NCBI GenBank assembly: GCA_036522895.1
Contig: DATDEX010000279.1
Location: 62,001-126,000 of the forward strand
Length of the DNA: 64,000 nt
From: JAIOPA01 sp036522895
GTDB lineage: Bacteria > Eisenbacteria > RBG-16-71-46
Direction: 5' to 3'
Both the position numbers and the translations under genes were made by a program. Positions 1 through 7,781 of this stretch are shown one piece after another (position 1 is the stretch's first letter; each line of letters opens with the position of its first letter). The notes under the pieces were generated by a model. That model saw nothing but the letters and a program-made list of their open reading frames with translations. It did no database searches and was not told the origin of the DNA.

Positions 1-47
1 CTGTGAAGACCGACCCGAGAGTTGTCTCGGATTGGGTGCTCTGACCC

Positions 48-766
48 CTATTTCGTGAGACACCCGCTGACCGTTTCTGACGTCTGTTCGCGCCGGTATT
101 CGAGCGGGCTCCGGTAGCCCAGCGCCGAGTGCGGCGCGTGTTGGTTGTAGTCCGTGATCCAGCCCGGGATCCGCTCCAGCACCCCCGCCGCCGAACTCCA
201 GTCGGCCCCATCCGGGTGGTCCCGGCGCAGGGTGTTTTCGAGCGCCTCCGACATCACATTCGACTCTGGGCTCGCAACTGGAGTCGTGATCGGCGTCAGG
301 CTCAGCTTCTCCGCCGCGATCACCGTTTCGAGCGAGGCGTAGATCCCTTCGTTGTCACCGAGGCATCGCACTGGCTCCGTCGGCTTCTCGTTCCCGAAGC
401 GCGAGAACTCGGGCTGCCGTATCAGCCGGCGGTTGTCGGCGCCGTCGATCGGTCGGGCCTCCGCGACCACCGCGATCGCCTCCCGATCGCAACAGTCGAG
501 CGCGAACGCCAACTCGACGATCTCCCCGTTCCAGCACGCGATCGTCATCTTGTCGCTGCACCAGGCTGGTTCGAGCCCGGCATCGTCACCACGCCACGAT
601 GCGGACGACCGTTCCGACGTCGCCGCCGCACGGCTAGGGCGAGCCCGGTCAGCCGCATCAGCCGCTGGATGCGCTTGCGGTTGTAGCCCGCCCCATATGC
701 CCGATTGACCAGCACCGTGGCCCGCCGGTACCCGTAACTGCCCCGATCGCGCAGCACCGCCTTCAA
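48..766 (-). pseudogene. IS3 OrfB (DDE transposase) remnant
   Basis: Two overlapping minus-strand reading frames (766-545 and 548-48) together resemble an IS3 OrfB: the N-terminal part has YGYRRATVLVNRAYG and RIQRLMRLTGL, and the C-terminal part ends with the typical HAPHSALGYRSPLEYRR. The frame break near position 546 and the loss of good DDE spacing indicate a pseudogene. Confidence 0.75.
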
Positions 767-788
767 CTGGGCGTAGACTACGGCATCG

Positions 789-1243
789 TCACGCCGATGG
801 TAGCGTCGGGCGCGCGGTCCGCGCTCCCGCTACGCCGTCGCCCGGGCAATCCCGAGCACCCGGCTGATCCGTGCCAACGGCCGGCCGGTCACCGCGCGGA
901 CACCCCGCAGAAGCGTGATATTTTTCTACCTCGTCACGCGCCGCGCGCAGGATCTCCGGGTCCACGGCCTTTTTCCCGATCAGACGCTCGAGCTCGCGGA
1001 TCTTCTGCTGCGCCGCCCGCAGTTCGCTCGCCGGCACCACGTCCTCGTTGGCCGCGACCACGGTCTCGCCGCCCTGGGCGATATCAGGTGCTTCCGCCGC
1101 TGCAACAAGCTGCGCGAAATGCCAAGCTCCCGGCTCAACTCCGAGATCGTGACCTCGCCCCGCGCCAACCGGGCGACCTGCTCACGCTTGAACTCCGGCG
1201 AGAACAACCGCCGCCCGTCCGAACCCCGTGGAACGCTCTCCAT
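789..1243 (-). pseudogene. IS3 OrfA remnant (frameshifted)
   Basis: Reading from 1243 on the minus strand gives a Trp/IS3-type helix-turn-helix start (FSPEFKREQVARLARGE, then ELSRELGIS), followed by a frame change into a segment with the leucine-zipper-like stretch RELERLIGKKAVDPEILRAA typical of OrfA C-termini. The two halves are in different frames, so no full OrfA can be made. It is part of the element at 42-1303. Confidence 0.75.
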
Positions 1244-1303
1244 GACACCCTCCTCGGTACCCGGATGGTACCTCGTGAAGATGTCTCGCCGAATCGGGGG
1301 TCA

Positions 1304-1439
1304 GGGCAGGGTGTCGCTCTGGGCGTTGCAGCAGCTGCTCGGGCACTCCACCGGGGTCATGACGCAGCGCTACTCCCGACTCGGTGACGACGCAGTCCGC
1401 CTCGAGGCCGGGAGGGCCGTTTCAAGGGGCAGGTTGTAG
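1304..1439 (+). pseudogene. Tyrosine integrase, 3'-end remnant
   Basis: Only about 45 codons remain, but they carry the end of the catalytic domain: LLGHST (the HxxLGH-type motif) and MTQRYSRLGDD with the nucleophilic Tyr. The rest is replaced by the IS3 remnant to the left. The fragment ends about 70 bp before the tRNA-Ser half at 1508, the same layout as the integrase end (7149) before the second tRNA half (7465). It therefore looks like the right end of an older element integrated at the same tRNA site. Confidence 0.75.
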
Positions 1440-1507
1440 CAGAAGTTGTAGCAGCGCCCTCCGCGCGCGTTTGCGTGAACCCCATAAGTTCGTGTAAGAG
1501 CACGCGT

Positions 1508-1543
1508 GGAGAGGTGCGAGAGCGGTTGAATCGGGCGGTCTCG
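1508..1543 (+). repeat. att repeat: 5' half of tRNA-Ser(CGA), copy 1
   Basis: The 36 bases from GGAGAGGTGCGAGAGC to the anticodon loop (CTCG) match the acceptor, D-arm and anticodon 5' strand of a class II tRNA-Ser with anticodon CGA. The sequence then departs from tRNA: no variable arm, T-arm or acceptor 3' strand follows. It differs from the copy at 7465-7500 at one base only, and some similarity continues upstream (a taaNttcgtgtaa-like stretch). This suggests crossover in the anticodon loop. Confidence 0.75.
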
Positions 1544-1612
1544 CAATCACGAACGAATACAAACGATACAATTCCGATCTGCTACTAGATGGGGCGTCGC
1601 CAAGCGCTAAAT

Positions 1613-1653
1613 GCAAGGGCCAGAGGGGGCTACAAACCCTTTCGGCCCTTTGC
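1613..1653 (+). terminator. Hairpin downstream of att copy 1
   Basis: GCAAGGGCC (1613-1621) can pair with GGCCCTTTGC (1644-1653), with one bulged base and further inner pairing. There is no long T-tract, so a terminator role is only possible. A comparable hairpin sits at a similar distance after the second tRNA half (7563-7605). Both hairpin loops contain a gtagcc-type stretch, in opposite orientation. Confidence 0.35.
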
Positions 1654-1756
1654 TATGGTGGGCGGTGGGAATCGCTGGGAGCAGGTTGGAGTGCGGATGC
1701 TGTAGCCGGATCTGTAGCCAACAAGGGTTTAGGCACGCTTGAACGGCGATGCACAG

Positions 1757-2905
1757 ATGAACTCGTGGAGACATGCAATGGGTACGGTTTTCGGTCCGAC
1801 GGTGTACATCCTTGGTGCCGGTGCTTCGGTGCACTCGGGCGCACCACTGCTGGGTGACTTCTTGGCGGCGTCAAGACATGTCTATCACTCCGGTACGCCA
1901 GAGACAGTTGCGCACTATCACGAGATGGCGGAGTTCTTCGGGCATCTCGACGGGATGCGGAGCGTCGCCTACTACGTCGATTCCGATTTTGACAATCTGG
2001 AAGAGGTCTTCTCACTCTTGGAGATGGGGAAGCAACTGGGCGACAATCAGAGCGTCGATCAGATCGCGCGACTCAGGTGGTCAATCTACGAGACCCTCGA
2101 CGCGACGACGCGCGTCAGAATGAAAGAAGGCAAGCAGATTCCGGATTCCGTCTACATGGAGTTCGTAAACCAGTTCAAGAAGCTCAATGAAGAGCGTCGG
2201 ACGCGGGCACGGACGCCAAGTTTGGGAACTGTCAGTGATACGATTGTGACCTTCAACTACGACGTCTTGCTCGACCACGCGCTTGAGGCGGGACAGGTTC
2301 CGGTAACCTATGGACTATTGCCAGATCGGGAAGACGGCGTGCAACTGCTTAAGCTTCATGGGTCGCTGAACTGGGGTGTCTGCACGGACTGCAATGGGGC
2401 CCCTCAGATTGTGTCACCGAGTAGTGATGCGTGGATCGGGACGCCGAGACTCGACCCGTTACCCGGAGCGAACATTGAACTGCGGCTTGCAACAAAGATC
2501 CTGCCCGGCACAAAGTGTCGGCAATGCGGGAGGACCGACAGGCTGGAGCCCGTCATGGTGCCTCCGACCTGGTCGAAGCTGATTGCCGGGTCGCCGTTGG
2601 TGCCGGTCTGGACGCACGCGGTGGAAGCTCTCAAGACGGCATATCAAGTCATTATTGTAGGTTACTCGATGCCGACGACGGATACGTTCCTTCGATATCT
2701 TTTTGCTCTAGGGCTCCGGGCGAATCCTTGGTTTAGCCGCGTTGTTGTCGTCAACCCTGACAAGTCGGCCGGCTTTCGCTCACGGTACGAGGCGGTCTTC
2801 GGCAGAGCGCTTGGCTCTCGCGGAAAGCTCATATTCGTGGATCAGGTGAACTTCGAGGACTTCGTTTCGAAGGGCGAAATGGGCAGGATAGGTCGAAACA
2901 TGTAA
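1757..2905 (+). CDS. SIR2-family NAD-binding protein (putative defence sirtuin)
   Basis: About 382 aa. The N-terminus has YILGAGASVHSG, the SIR2 GAG nucleotide-binding motif. Further on are TFNYDVLLDHAL (the N-D active-site region), LKLHGSLNW with the putative catalytic His, two Cys pairs (CTDCNG and CRQCGR) that may bind zinc, and IVGYSMPTTD near the end. Such SIR2 proteins in phage-defence loci usually destroy NAD+ on infection; that role here is inferred. It sits as an extra cargo gene beside the PvuII-type system, convergent with the endonuclease gene. An in-frame TTG at 1739 or ATG at 1778 are alternative starts. Confidence 0.85.
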   Translation: MNSWRHAMGTVFGPTVYILGAGASVHSGAPLLGDFLAASRHVYHSGTPETVAHYHEMAEFFGHLDGMRSVAYYVDSDFDNLEEVFSLLEMGKQLGDNQSVDQIARLRWSIYETLDATTRVRMKEGKQIPDSVYMEFVNQFKKLNEERRTRARTPSLGTVSDTIVTFNYDVLLDHALEAGQVPVTYGLLPDREDGVQLLKLHGSLNWGVCTDCNGAPQIVSPSSDAWIGTPRLDPLPGANIELRLATKILPGTKCRQCGRTDRLEPVMVPPTWSKLIAGSPLVPVWTHAVEALKTAYQVIIVGYSMPTTDTFLRYLFALGLRANPWFSRVVVVNPDKSAGFRSRYEAVFGRALGSRGKLIFVDQVNFEDFVSKGEMGRIGRNM

Positions 2906-2949
2906 GCCGCACGCCTGCTCTCCCTTCCGACTTCGCAACATTTGCTGGG

Positions 2950-3441
2950 CTAGGCCGACTTCCTCGAGTAAAGAACGCGTCCGTGTTTCGCGACGAATGC
3001 TAGTGGAATCTTGGGGTTGTTGATGTCCTTCGCCCCGTCGCTGTGCCACTTCATCTCCCACTTGGTGTAGAAGGGTTCTAACTGTTCGGGGGAGACATGA
3101 TAGACCGCCTCGAGCTCGATGCCATCGTAGACTGCGAAAACCCATGGCACCCGACGATACTTGGCTATGATCGTCGGGTTCATGTGGTGGTGCGTTGAGA
3201 AGCTGCGGGTCAGGTTGATGTTCACTGACTTCAGCTCGTACTCGACTCCGTCAGCATCCCGGGCGTCGTTGCCCTCGCGGCCGGGAATGCCAACTAGCCC
3301 GGTGAGCAGAAGTACCTGAAGGATCTTGCCCCCGTTGTCCTGGAATACGTCTCCGATGCCATGCTTCGACGCAAGGGACTGAAAAGCCTGCACGTAAGGC
3401 CAAAGGCGCTCTAGTTCCTTGAAGTCTGGATGCGGCTTCAA
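2950..3441 (-). CDS. pvuIIR: PvuII-type restriction endonuclease
   Basis: 163 aa, close to R.PvuII (157 aa) and recognisable along its whole length: FQDNGGKILQVLL, PGREGNDA, YELKS, FSTHHHMNP, IIAKYRRVPW, KDINNPKIP. The catalytic residues correspond to Asp59, Glu69 and Lys71, and the His-rich DNA-contacting stretch THHHMN is intact. PvuII cuts CAGCTG leaving blunt ends; the same specificity is likely but not proven. The start is a TTG whose last two bases lie in the stop codon of the controller gene (TTGA), so translation is probably coupled to it. It converges on the SIR2 gene. Confidence 0.93.
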   Translation of the reverse strand: MKPHPDFKELERLWPYVQAFQSLASKHGIGDVFQDNGGKILQVLLLTGLVGIPGREGNDARDADGVEYELKSVNINLTRSFSTHHHMNPTIIAKYRRVPWVFAVYDGIELEAVYHVSPEQLEPFYTKWEMKWHSDGAKDINNPKIPLAFVAKHGRVLYSRKSA

Positions 3442-3674
3442 CGCCCTGCACCCTCAAGCAACTCCCTTAGCGAGACGCGTAAGGCCCGGGCCAGACGCTC
3501 CATGTTGTCGATCGACACGTTTCGCTCAGCCCGTTCGACCGACCCCACGTAGGTGCGGTGGAGGCCCGCAAGCGCCGCTAAGTCCTCCTGGGAAAGCAAG
3601 CGGTCGTGGCGGATGCGCCGGAGGTTTGCTGCAAAGATTTCGCGTGCGCGGTGAGCGCGATCGTGGGCTACCAT
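3438..3674 (-). CDS. pvuIIC: C.PvuII-like controller protein (XRE-type HTH)
   Basis: 78 aa, almost entirely one helix-turn-helix domain: LLSQEDLAALAGLHRTYVGSVERAERN followed by IDNMERLARALRV. Its place (upstream of and overlapping the endonuclease gene, divergent from the methyltransferase) and C-box-like sequence just upstream identify it as the controller. In the family, C protein first activates its own CR operon and at high level represses it, delaying endonuclease synthesis until the host is methylated. Confidence 0.9.
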   Translation of the reverse strand: MVAHDRAHRAREIFAANLRRIRHDRLLSQEDLAALAGLHRTYVGSVERAERNVSIDNMERLARALRVSLRELLEGAGR

Positions 3675-3697
3675 GGCGGCGACAATGTGACGTTGAC

Positions 3698-3722
3698 GAC
3701 TCTTGGTCTACAGACTATAAGT
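3698..3722 (-). promoter_or_regulatory. Putative C-boxes of the PvuII-type system
   Basis: Read on the minus strand, this stretch is ACTTATAGTC, a short TGTA spacer, then GACCAAGAGTC: two imperfect palindromic half-site pairs like the C-protein operators of PvuII and relatives (consensus GACT...AGTC). It lies 24 bp upstream of the controller start and between the divergent controller and methyltransferase genes, where it would control both transcripts. Confidence 0.75.
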
Positions 3723-3751
3723 AGCGTTCCCTGAGGAGGAGCCCATTGGCC

Positions 3752-4762
3752 ATGCGCAGCAAGGAACGTGAGCGGAGGCGGCGAGAGCCCGCGTACTTCA
3801 CCGAGCTAGGGCAGGCGTATAGCGGTGATTCAATCGAGTTGCTTACCGAGCTCCCTGACGACTCGGTCAATCTCGTACTTACGAGTCCGCCCTTTGCGCT
3901 GCAAAGAAAGAAGGCGTACGGAAACAAGGACCAGTCCGAGTACATCGACTGGTTGGTTGAGTTTGCCCGGGTTGTGCATACAAAGCTTCGCCCCGATGGG
4001 AGTTTTGTTCTGGATCTCGGTGGGGCATACCAGAAGGGAGTTCCAGCAAGAAGCCTTTACAACTTTCGGGTGCCAATTCGCTTGTGCGATGAGTTGGGCT
4101 TCTTTTTGGCCGAGGACTTCTATTGGTTCAACCCGTCAAAGCTCCCCAGCCCCATTGAGTGGGTGAACAAGCGGAAGATCCGCGCGAAGGATTCAGTCAA
4201 TAACGTGTGGTGGTTTGGGAAGACAGAGTGGCCTAAGGCGGACGTGTCTAGGGTGCTCACAGAGTACAGCGATCGGATGAAGAAGCTGATCGCCGATCCG
4301 TCAGGATTCTACACGCCAAAGAAGCGCCCCTCTGGGCACGACATCAGTGGCCAGTTTGGACGCGACAACGGCGGAGCAATCCCGTCCAATCTCTTGTCAA
4401 TCCCTAACTCGGAGTCGAATGGGCGCTACTTGGAAGGTTGCCGTGTAATGTCAATCGCTGGGCACCCGGCGAGATTCCCGGCGAAGCTGCCGGAGTTCTT
4501 CATCAAGTTCTTGACGGATCCGAACGACCTGGTTGTCGACATCTTCGCTGGGTCGAACACAACTGGAGCAGTTGCGGAGGCGCTGGGCCGAAGGTGGATT
4601 AGCTACGACCTTTCCCTTGAGTATCTGGCGGCGTCGACCTTCAGGTTTGCGAGCTCTGGGACTTCTGTGGAGCAGATGCAAGTAGTCCACGATCGTGTGC
4701 TCAAGGGGAAGTCCGTGAACCTCGATGTGCTCGATCACGCCCCCCGGCTCTCCCTGGGGTAG
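3752..4762 (+). CDS. pvuIIM: PvuII-type DNA methyltransferase (N4-cytosine, beta class)
   Basis: 336 aa from the ATG at 3752, the length of M.PvuII; an in-frame TTG six bases upstream is less likely. The catalytic motif LTSPPFAL lies near residues 43-50 and the AdoMet-binding DIFAGSNTTG lies in the C-terminal third, the order of beta-class amino-methyltransferases. SPPF at this position is typical of N4-cytosine enzymes. AGHPARFPAKLPEFF precedes the AdoMet motif. It would protect CAGCTG from the endonuclease encoded on the other strand. A GAGGAGG ribosome-binding site lies about 12 bases upstream. Confidence 0.92.
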   Translation: MRSKERERRRREPAYFTELGQAYSGDSIELLTELPDDSVNLVLTSPPFALQRKKAYGNKDQSEYIDWLVEFARVVHTKLRPDGSFVLDLGGAYQKGVPARSLYNFRVPIRLCDELGFFLAEDFYWFNPSKLPSPIEWVNKRKIRAKDSVNNVWWFGKTEWPKADVSRVLTEYSDRMKKLIADPSGFYTPKKRPSGHDISGQFGRDNGGAIPSNLLSIPNSESNGRYLEGCRVMSIAGHPARFPAKLPEFFIKFLTDPNDLVVDIFAGSNTTGAVAEALGRRWISYDLSLEYLAASTFRFASSGTSVEQMQVVHDRVLKGKSVNLDVLDHAPRLSLG

Positions 4763-4894
4763 TCAGCTCTGGGGAACAGCCTCAGGCCTCTCTTGGCCAT
4801 AGTCCGCAAAGCTGAAACCGAGGGAATCGGCGGGAGTTCCTGAGAGTCCGCTTCAAACAGTCATTGCCGCGAGCCGTATCGCGACAAATACTGC

Positions 4895-4927
4895 GGGTGC
4901 CGTCGATATGCCGACGGCACCCGTTTC
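4895..4927 (+). terminator. Strong hairpin between methyltransferase and Rep genes
   Basis: GGGTGCCGTCG (4895-4905) pairs perfectly with CGACGGCACCC (4912-4922), followed by GTTTCGTT. It could terminate the methyltransferase transcript. Because it is 52 bp upstream of an HUH replication initiator, it could instead be the double-strand origin hairpin nicked by Rep. I see no direct evidence to choose. The rest of 4763-4978 holds no gene. Confidence 0.6.
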
Positions 4928-4978
4928 GTTGTTCGGCAAGGGCATCCGGAGTGGCATGGCCAGGGAAGGGCATCGAGG

Positions 4979-6007
4979 ATGGGAAGCCAGGCCTACGGGA
5001 TGCGGCTGTATCGGTACGGGATTGAGCTCAGGGGCGACGGGAGGAGAAGGGAACGGCTACCAGGCGGGCACGTCGTGATCGTTCGGCAAGAGGGCAAGTC
5101 GTCGTTCCGTGGGAAGATTCGGGCGTGGTCAGAGGCGAGCGCGAAGCGGCTCGCCCTCATTGCGGCCAACGCGGAACTGTTCTTCGGCTCTCATGTCACG
5201 CTGACCTACCGCGCCGCCCAGGAGTCGTGGGAGACCGCAGGCGATCGGAATCGCCGATTCGTCCGGCGGTGCAAGGCGGACCTGCATAGGTTCCTGAGGG
5301 CCCTGCGAGCTGAGCTCGGGGAATATCTGTGGGTCCGGGAGTTCCAGGAGCGGGGAGTGGTCCACTACCACGTGCTGGCCCAGCATGAGGTACCCGAAGC
5401 GAGGGCTGCGGAGGCCTGGGCGCGTGCGTCGGGGCAGTTCGGCGACGAGGCAGTATTGCGGCACGGCGTGAAGGTCGACGCGATCCAAAGTCAAAGGGGG
5501 GCGAGGCACTACCTGGGGAAGTACATCGGGAAGGAAAAGCAGAAGGGGTTGCCCGCGGGCGTTGATGGTGCGGGGCGCTGGTGGGGTCGGTCGCGAGGCC
5601 TTCGGTTGGCGCTGCTGGAAGACATCGTGTGGCTCGATCGAGGCGACATGTTCAGGCGTCCGGCCCAACTTCGAATCGTTCGGGGCCTGCGCGGATACAT
5701 ACAGCGTCGGTTCCGACGACGGTACCGAGGCGCCGCGTTCCTCGATTTCGGCGGCGCGCTGTCAGCGAAGTTGGTTGAGCTGGCGGCGCGGTTGCGCGAG
5801 TTCTACGGATGGAGTCCCAGCTTGGTCGAGCGACTGGAGAGGAGCGGTTGGGAAGTGATTCAGGAAGGGACTGAGGATGGACATGCAGCGGCTAGTGTCG
5901 AGGATCAAGCAGCATCAGTTGGAGAAGAGGCAGAAGGAGTTGGAGCGGAGACAGGAAGCGATGGCAGAGGCGCTCAGCAAGCGAAGCTCTGGCCCGCGAC
6001 CCGATAA
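4979..6007 (+). CDS. Rolling-circle replication initiator (HUH endonuclease)
   Basis: 342 aa. The Rep motifs are visible in order: HVTLTYRA (motif 1), WVREFQERGVVHYHVLAQH with the metal-binding H-x-H (motif 2, HUH variant), and RHYLGKYIGKEK with Tyr and Lys (motif 3, the nicking Tyr). Such proteins nick the double-strand origin to start rolling-circle replication of small plasmids or single-stranded phages. The C-terminal 60 residues are acidic, Ala/Gly-rich and probably disordered. The gene overlaps the excisionase-like gene by about 130 bp. An ATG at 5000 is an alternative start. Confidence 0.8.
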   Translation: MGSQAYGMRLYRYGIELRGDGRRRERLPGGHVVIVRQEGKSSFRGKIRAWSEASAKRLALIAANAELFFGSHVTLTYRAAQESWETAGDRNRRFVRRCKADLHRFLRALRAELGEYLWVREFQERGVVHYHVLAQHEVPEARAAEAWARASGQFGDEAVLRHGVKVDAIQSQRGARHYLGKYIGKEKQKGLPAGVDGAGRWWGRSRGLRLALLEDIVWLDRGDMFRRPAQLRIVRGLRGYIQRRFRRRYRGAAFLDFGGALSAKLVELAARLREFYGWSPSLVERLERSGWEVIQEGTEDGHAAASVEDQAASVGEEAEGVGAETGSDGRGAQQAKLWPATR

Positions 6008-6167
6008 TCGAATGACGACGAAAGAAGCCGCGGAAATGCTGCGGGTCCACCCAAAGTCCGTGGGCCTGTGGCGCAAGCGCCGGAATCTACCTTCCAAGAA
6101 GAATGGTCGAAGCGTAGTGTTCATCCGTGGCGACGTCCTTCAGTGGCAGGCTCTGCAGGAGAGCTGA
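5877..6167 (+). CDS. Excisionase-like small HTH protein
   Basis: 96 aa. The N-terminal half is a charged helix (EKRQKELERRQEAM). The C-terminal half is a MerR/Xis-type winged helix: MTTKEAAEMLRVHPKSVGLWRKRRNLPSKK then VVFIRGDVLQW. It overlaps the end of rep and its TGA overlaps the ATG of the integrase (TGATG), so rep, xis and int are translated as a unit. The role is probably to direct excision or regulate int. Confidence 0.7.
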   Translation: MDMQRLVSRIKQHQLEKRQKELERRQEAMAEALSKRSSGPRPDNRMTTKEAAEMLRVHPKSVGLWRKRRNLPSKKNGRSVVFIRGDVLQWQALQES

Positions 6168-7149
6168 TGCCGAAACTGCCGAGGGGGATGTTTCTGAGGA
6201 AGGGGCGCGGGTACTACACGCGCCGCTGGACGGACGGGAATGATCGCTGGCTCGCGTTGGGCCCGGACTTCGACGAGGCGTGCCGCAAGCTTCGGAATGC
6301 CGAGCGAAGCGAGGTGCCGGTGGTCCGGCTCACCCTGAAAGAGGCGGCTGCCAAGTGGCTCGAAACCTACGTGGCCAAGAATCGGGCGCCTAAACAACGG
6401 GTGAAGGCCGCTCAACGGGTGCGTGACTACTTCGAGCCGTTCATGGGTTACAAGCTGCTCTCGCGGGTCGACAAAGAAGACCTGCGGGCGATGCGCCTAT
6501 GGTTGAAGAGGCAAGAGAAGAAGCCGCTTTCGGTGCGCCACATCCTGGCCGACGTGAAGTGCTTCTTCCGATGGTGCGAGGACGCGAGCTGGCTGGACCG
6601 GGCCCCGATCCAACACCGGTTGCTTCCCAAGTCGCAGGAGCGCCCGCCGGATCGTCTGGACGATGCCGATGTGGAGCGCCTGTTGTCGGTGCCGGAGCCT
6701 TACGCATTCATCGTGCGGCTGGCATTGGGAACCGGACTTCGCTGGGGCGAGCTCGCGAGGCTCAACAGCAACGACCTGGAAGTGGCGCGTTCCGAGGGGG
6801 AAGTACGCAGGGCATCCTCGTGGTGCGTCACACCAAGTCGTGGCGAGTTCGCAGGATTCCGTTGCAACGAGCGCTCTACGATGAACTGCGGATGCGGGTC
6901 GGTCGGTTTCTGCCGATCATCAATCCGTTGGGCTTCGCTCGCATGGTGCGACGGTATTCAGGCGTCGCGACGTTCCACGCGCATCAGCTACGGCACACAT
7001 TCGCGTGCCGCTGGCTGGAACGCGGCGGCGGCCTCGCGGCGCTGCAACAAATGCTCGGCCACTCGTCCATCGTGACGACGCAGCGCTGTGCGCGAATCAG
7101 CGACGACATGGTGCGGCGGGACGTGGAGAGGTTGGAGGCGGTGAGGTGA
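6167..7149 (+). pseudogene. Tyrosine integrase with frameshift and lost catalytic Tyr
   Basis: The reading frame from 6167 encodes the AP2-like/core-binding N-terminal domain and the start of the catalytic domain (LALGTGLRWGELARL with Arg), then breaks at a run of five G (6796-6800). Shifting one frame restores the rest: VVRHTKSWRVRRIPL, HAHQLRHTFACRWLE (HxxR) and MLGHSS. The nucleophile position reads TTQRCARISDD, Cys instead of Tyr. Two independent lesions argue against a sequencing error alone. It ends 316 bp before the tRNA-Ser half at 7465. Confidence 0.8.
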
Positions 7150-7409
7150 AATCCGAAGGGGCGCGTCCAAGCCGGATCCGTACGGTCCTGGTCATTGCAG
7201 GCCGGGTCCTGCTGGTATGGGCGTCGCTGTATATTGCCGGGTTCGGATGCACCTCATTGGTGTTCTCTAGCGGACAGCAGTGGCAGGTGTACGTACCGTC
7301 GCTCGTGTTGGCCGTGGTCACCATGTGGCTGGCGACTCGTGGGCTTCCTCTGCGTCGGGCGAAAGCAGTAGGGGCGCCACCGGAGGCCAATCTGAAGCCG
7401 GATCTGTAG
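7146..7409 (+). CDS. Small two-helix membrane protein
   Basis: 87 aa from a GTG that overlaps the integrase stop (GTGA). Two hydrophobic stretches (about residues 14-35 and 43-60: VLVIAGRVLLVWASLYIAG and YVPSLVLAVVTMWLA) predict a membrane protein with a short polar tail. No family recognised. The coupling to int may be accidental, since the gene lies between int and the attachment repeat. Confidence 0.5.
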   Translation: MKSEGARPSRIRTVLVIAGRVLLVWASLYIAGFGCTSLVFSSGQQWQVYVPSLVLAVVTMWLATRGLPLRRAKAVGAPPEANLKPDL

Positions 7410-7464
7410 CCAGTGACCCTCCGCCGGGTTGCGCGACGCCGCTAACTCGTGTAACTACACCGGC

Positions 7465-7500
7465 GGAGAGGTGCGAGAGTGGTTGAATCGGGCGGTCTCG
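7465..7500 (+). repeat. att repeat: 5' half of tRNA-Ser(CGA), copy 2
   Basis: Identical to 1508-1543 except for one base (GAGAGT against GAGAGC). The tRNA identity again stops after the anticodon loop: the loop reads CTCGAAA but the expected 3' stem ACCGC is replaced by CGGGA. No tRNA 3' half follows within the next kilobases, so the real 3' half has been displaced further by later insertions or lost. Confidence 0.75.
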
Positions 7501-7562
7501 AAACGGGAAGCGCCCATATTGCTAACGAACTCACGAAGACGTGTCGCCACTTGATATTACGC

Positions 7563-7605
7563 GACGGCCCAAGAGATTGTAGCCTCTTGGGCCTCGTCGT
7601 TTTCG
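7563..7605 (+). terminator. Rho-independent terminator-like hairpin
   Basis: GGCCCAAGAG (7566-7575) pairs with CTCTTGGGCC (7584-7593) as a perfect 10-bp stem around an 8-base loop, followed by TCGTCGTTTTCG. It ends the tRNA-side of the element. The remainder of 7410-7781 contains only the att repeat, this hairpin and no convincing gene. Confidence 0.6.
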
Positions 7606-7781
7606 TGGACATGGATGGACACAAATGGACAATAAACCACGGCATTCCAGTAGCAGATCAGTAGCAGGGCAGATTCGATGCAGACGAGGTCCCCTGCCAA
7701 AGGCGGCTGCGGCTGCGCGCCCCCTCGATGGATATCAGGCCGAATGGGCCTAGGGCGTTACGCGATGTCATCGAGTTCGCC

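Larger units (their letters stand above)
42..1303 (-). mobile_element. Degenerate IS3-family insertion sequence
   Basis: The left end begins TGACCCCTATTTCG and the right end, read on the other strand, begins TGACCCCCGATTCGG, an imperfect inverted-repeat pair giving an element of about 1.26 kb, usual for IS3. Inside, on the minus strand, are OrfA-like and OrfB-like pieces in several frames, so the transposase is dead. No clear target-site duplication is visible. It lies next to the 3' end of a tyrosine integrase gene (1304-1439), which it probably interrupted. A 190-bp segment (about 843-1029) recurs at 16684-16873. Confidence 0.8.
1508..7500 (+). mobile_element. Integrated element bounded by tRNA-Ser half repeats, carrying SIR2 and a PvuII-type R-M system
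   Basis: The unit runs from one copy of a 36-bp tRNA-Ser 5' half (1508-1543) to the other (7465-7500), about 6.0 kb. It contains, in order, SIR2 protein, restriction endonuclease, controller, methyltransferase, HUH replication initiator, excisionase-like protein, integrase and a small membrane protein. The replication initiator plus Xis/Int is the layout of a small integrative plasmid. The integrase is inactivated, so the element is probably fixed in place. Confidence 0.75.

Noticed and set aside
6796..6800. Programmed frameshift in the integrase
   Set aside because: The G5 run lacks a known slippery sequence and stimulator, and the catalytic Tyr is also lost, so decay is more likely.
7465..7545. 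Possible complete tRNA-Ser gene
   Set aside because: Only the 5' half matches; no variable arm, T-arm (GGTTCGAATCC-type) or acceptor 3' strand follows at either copy.
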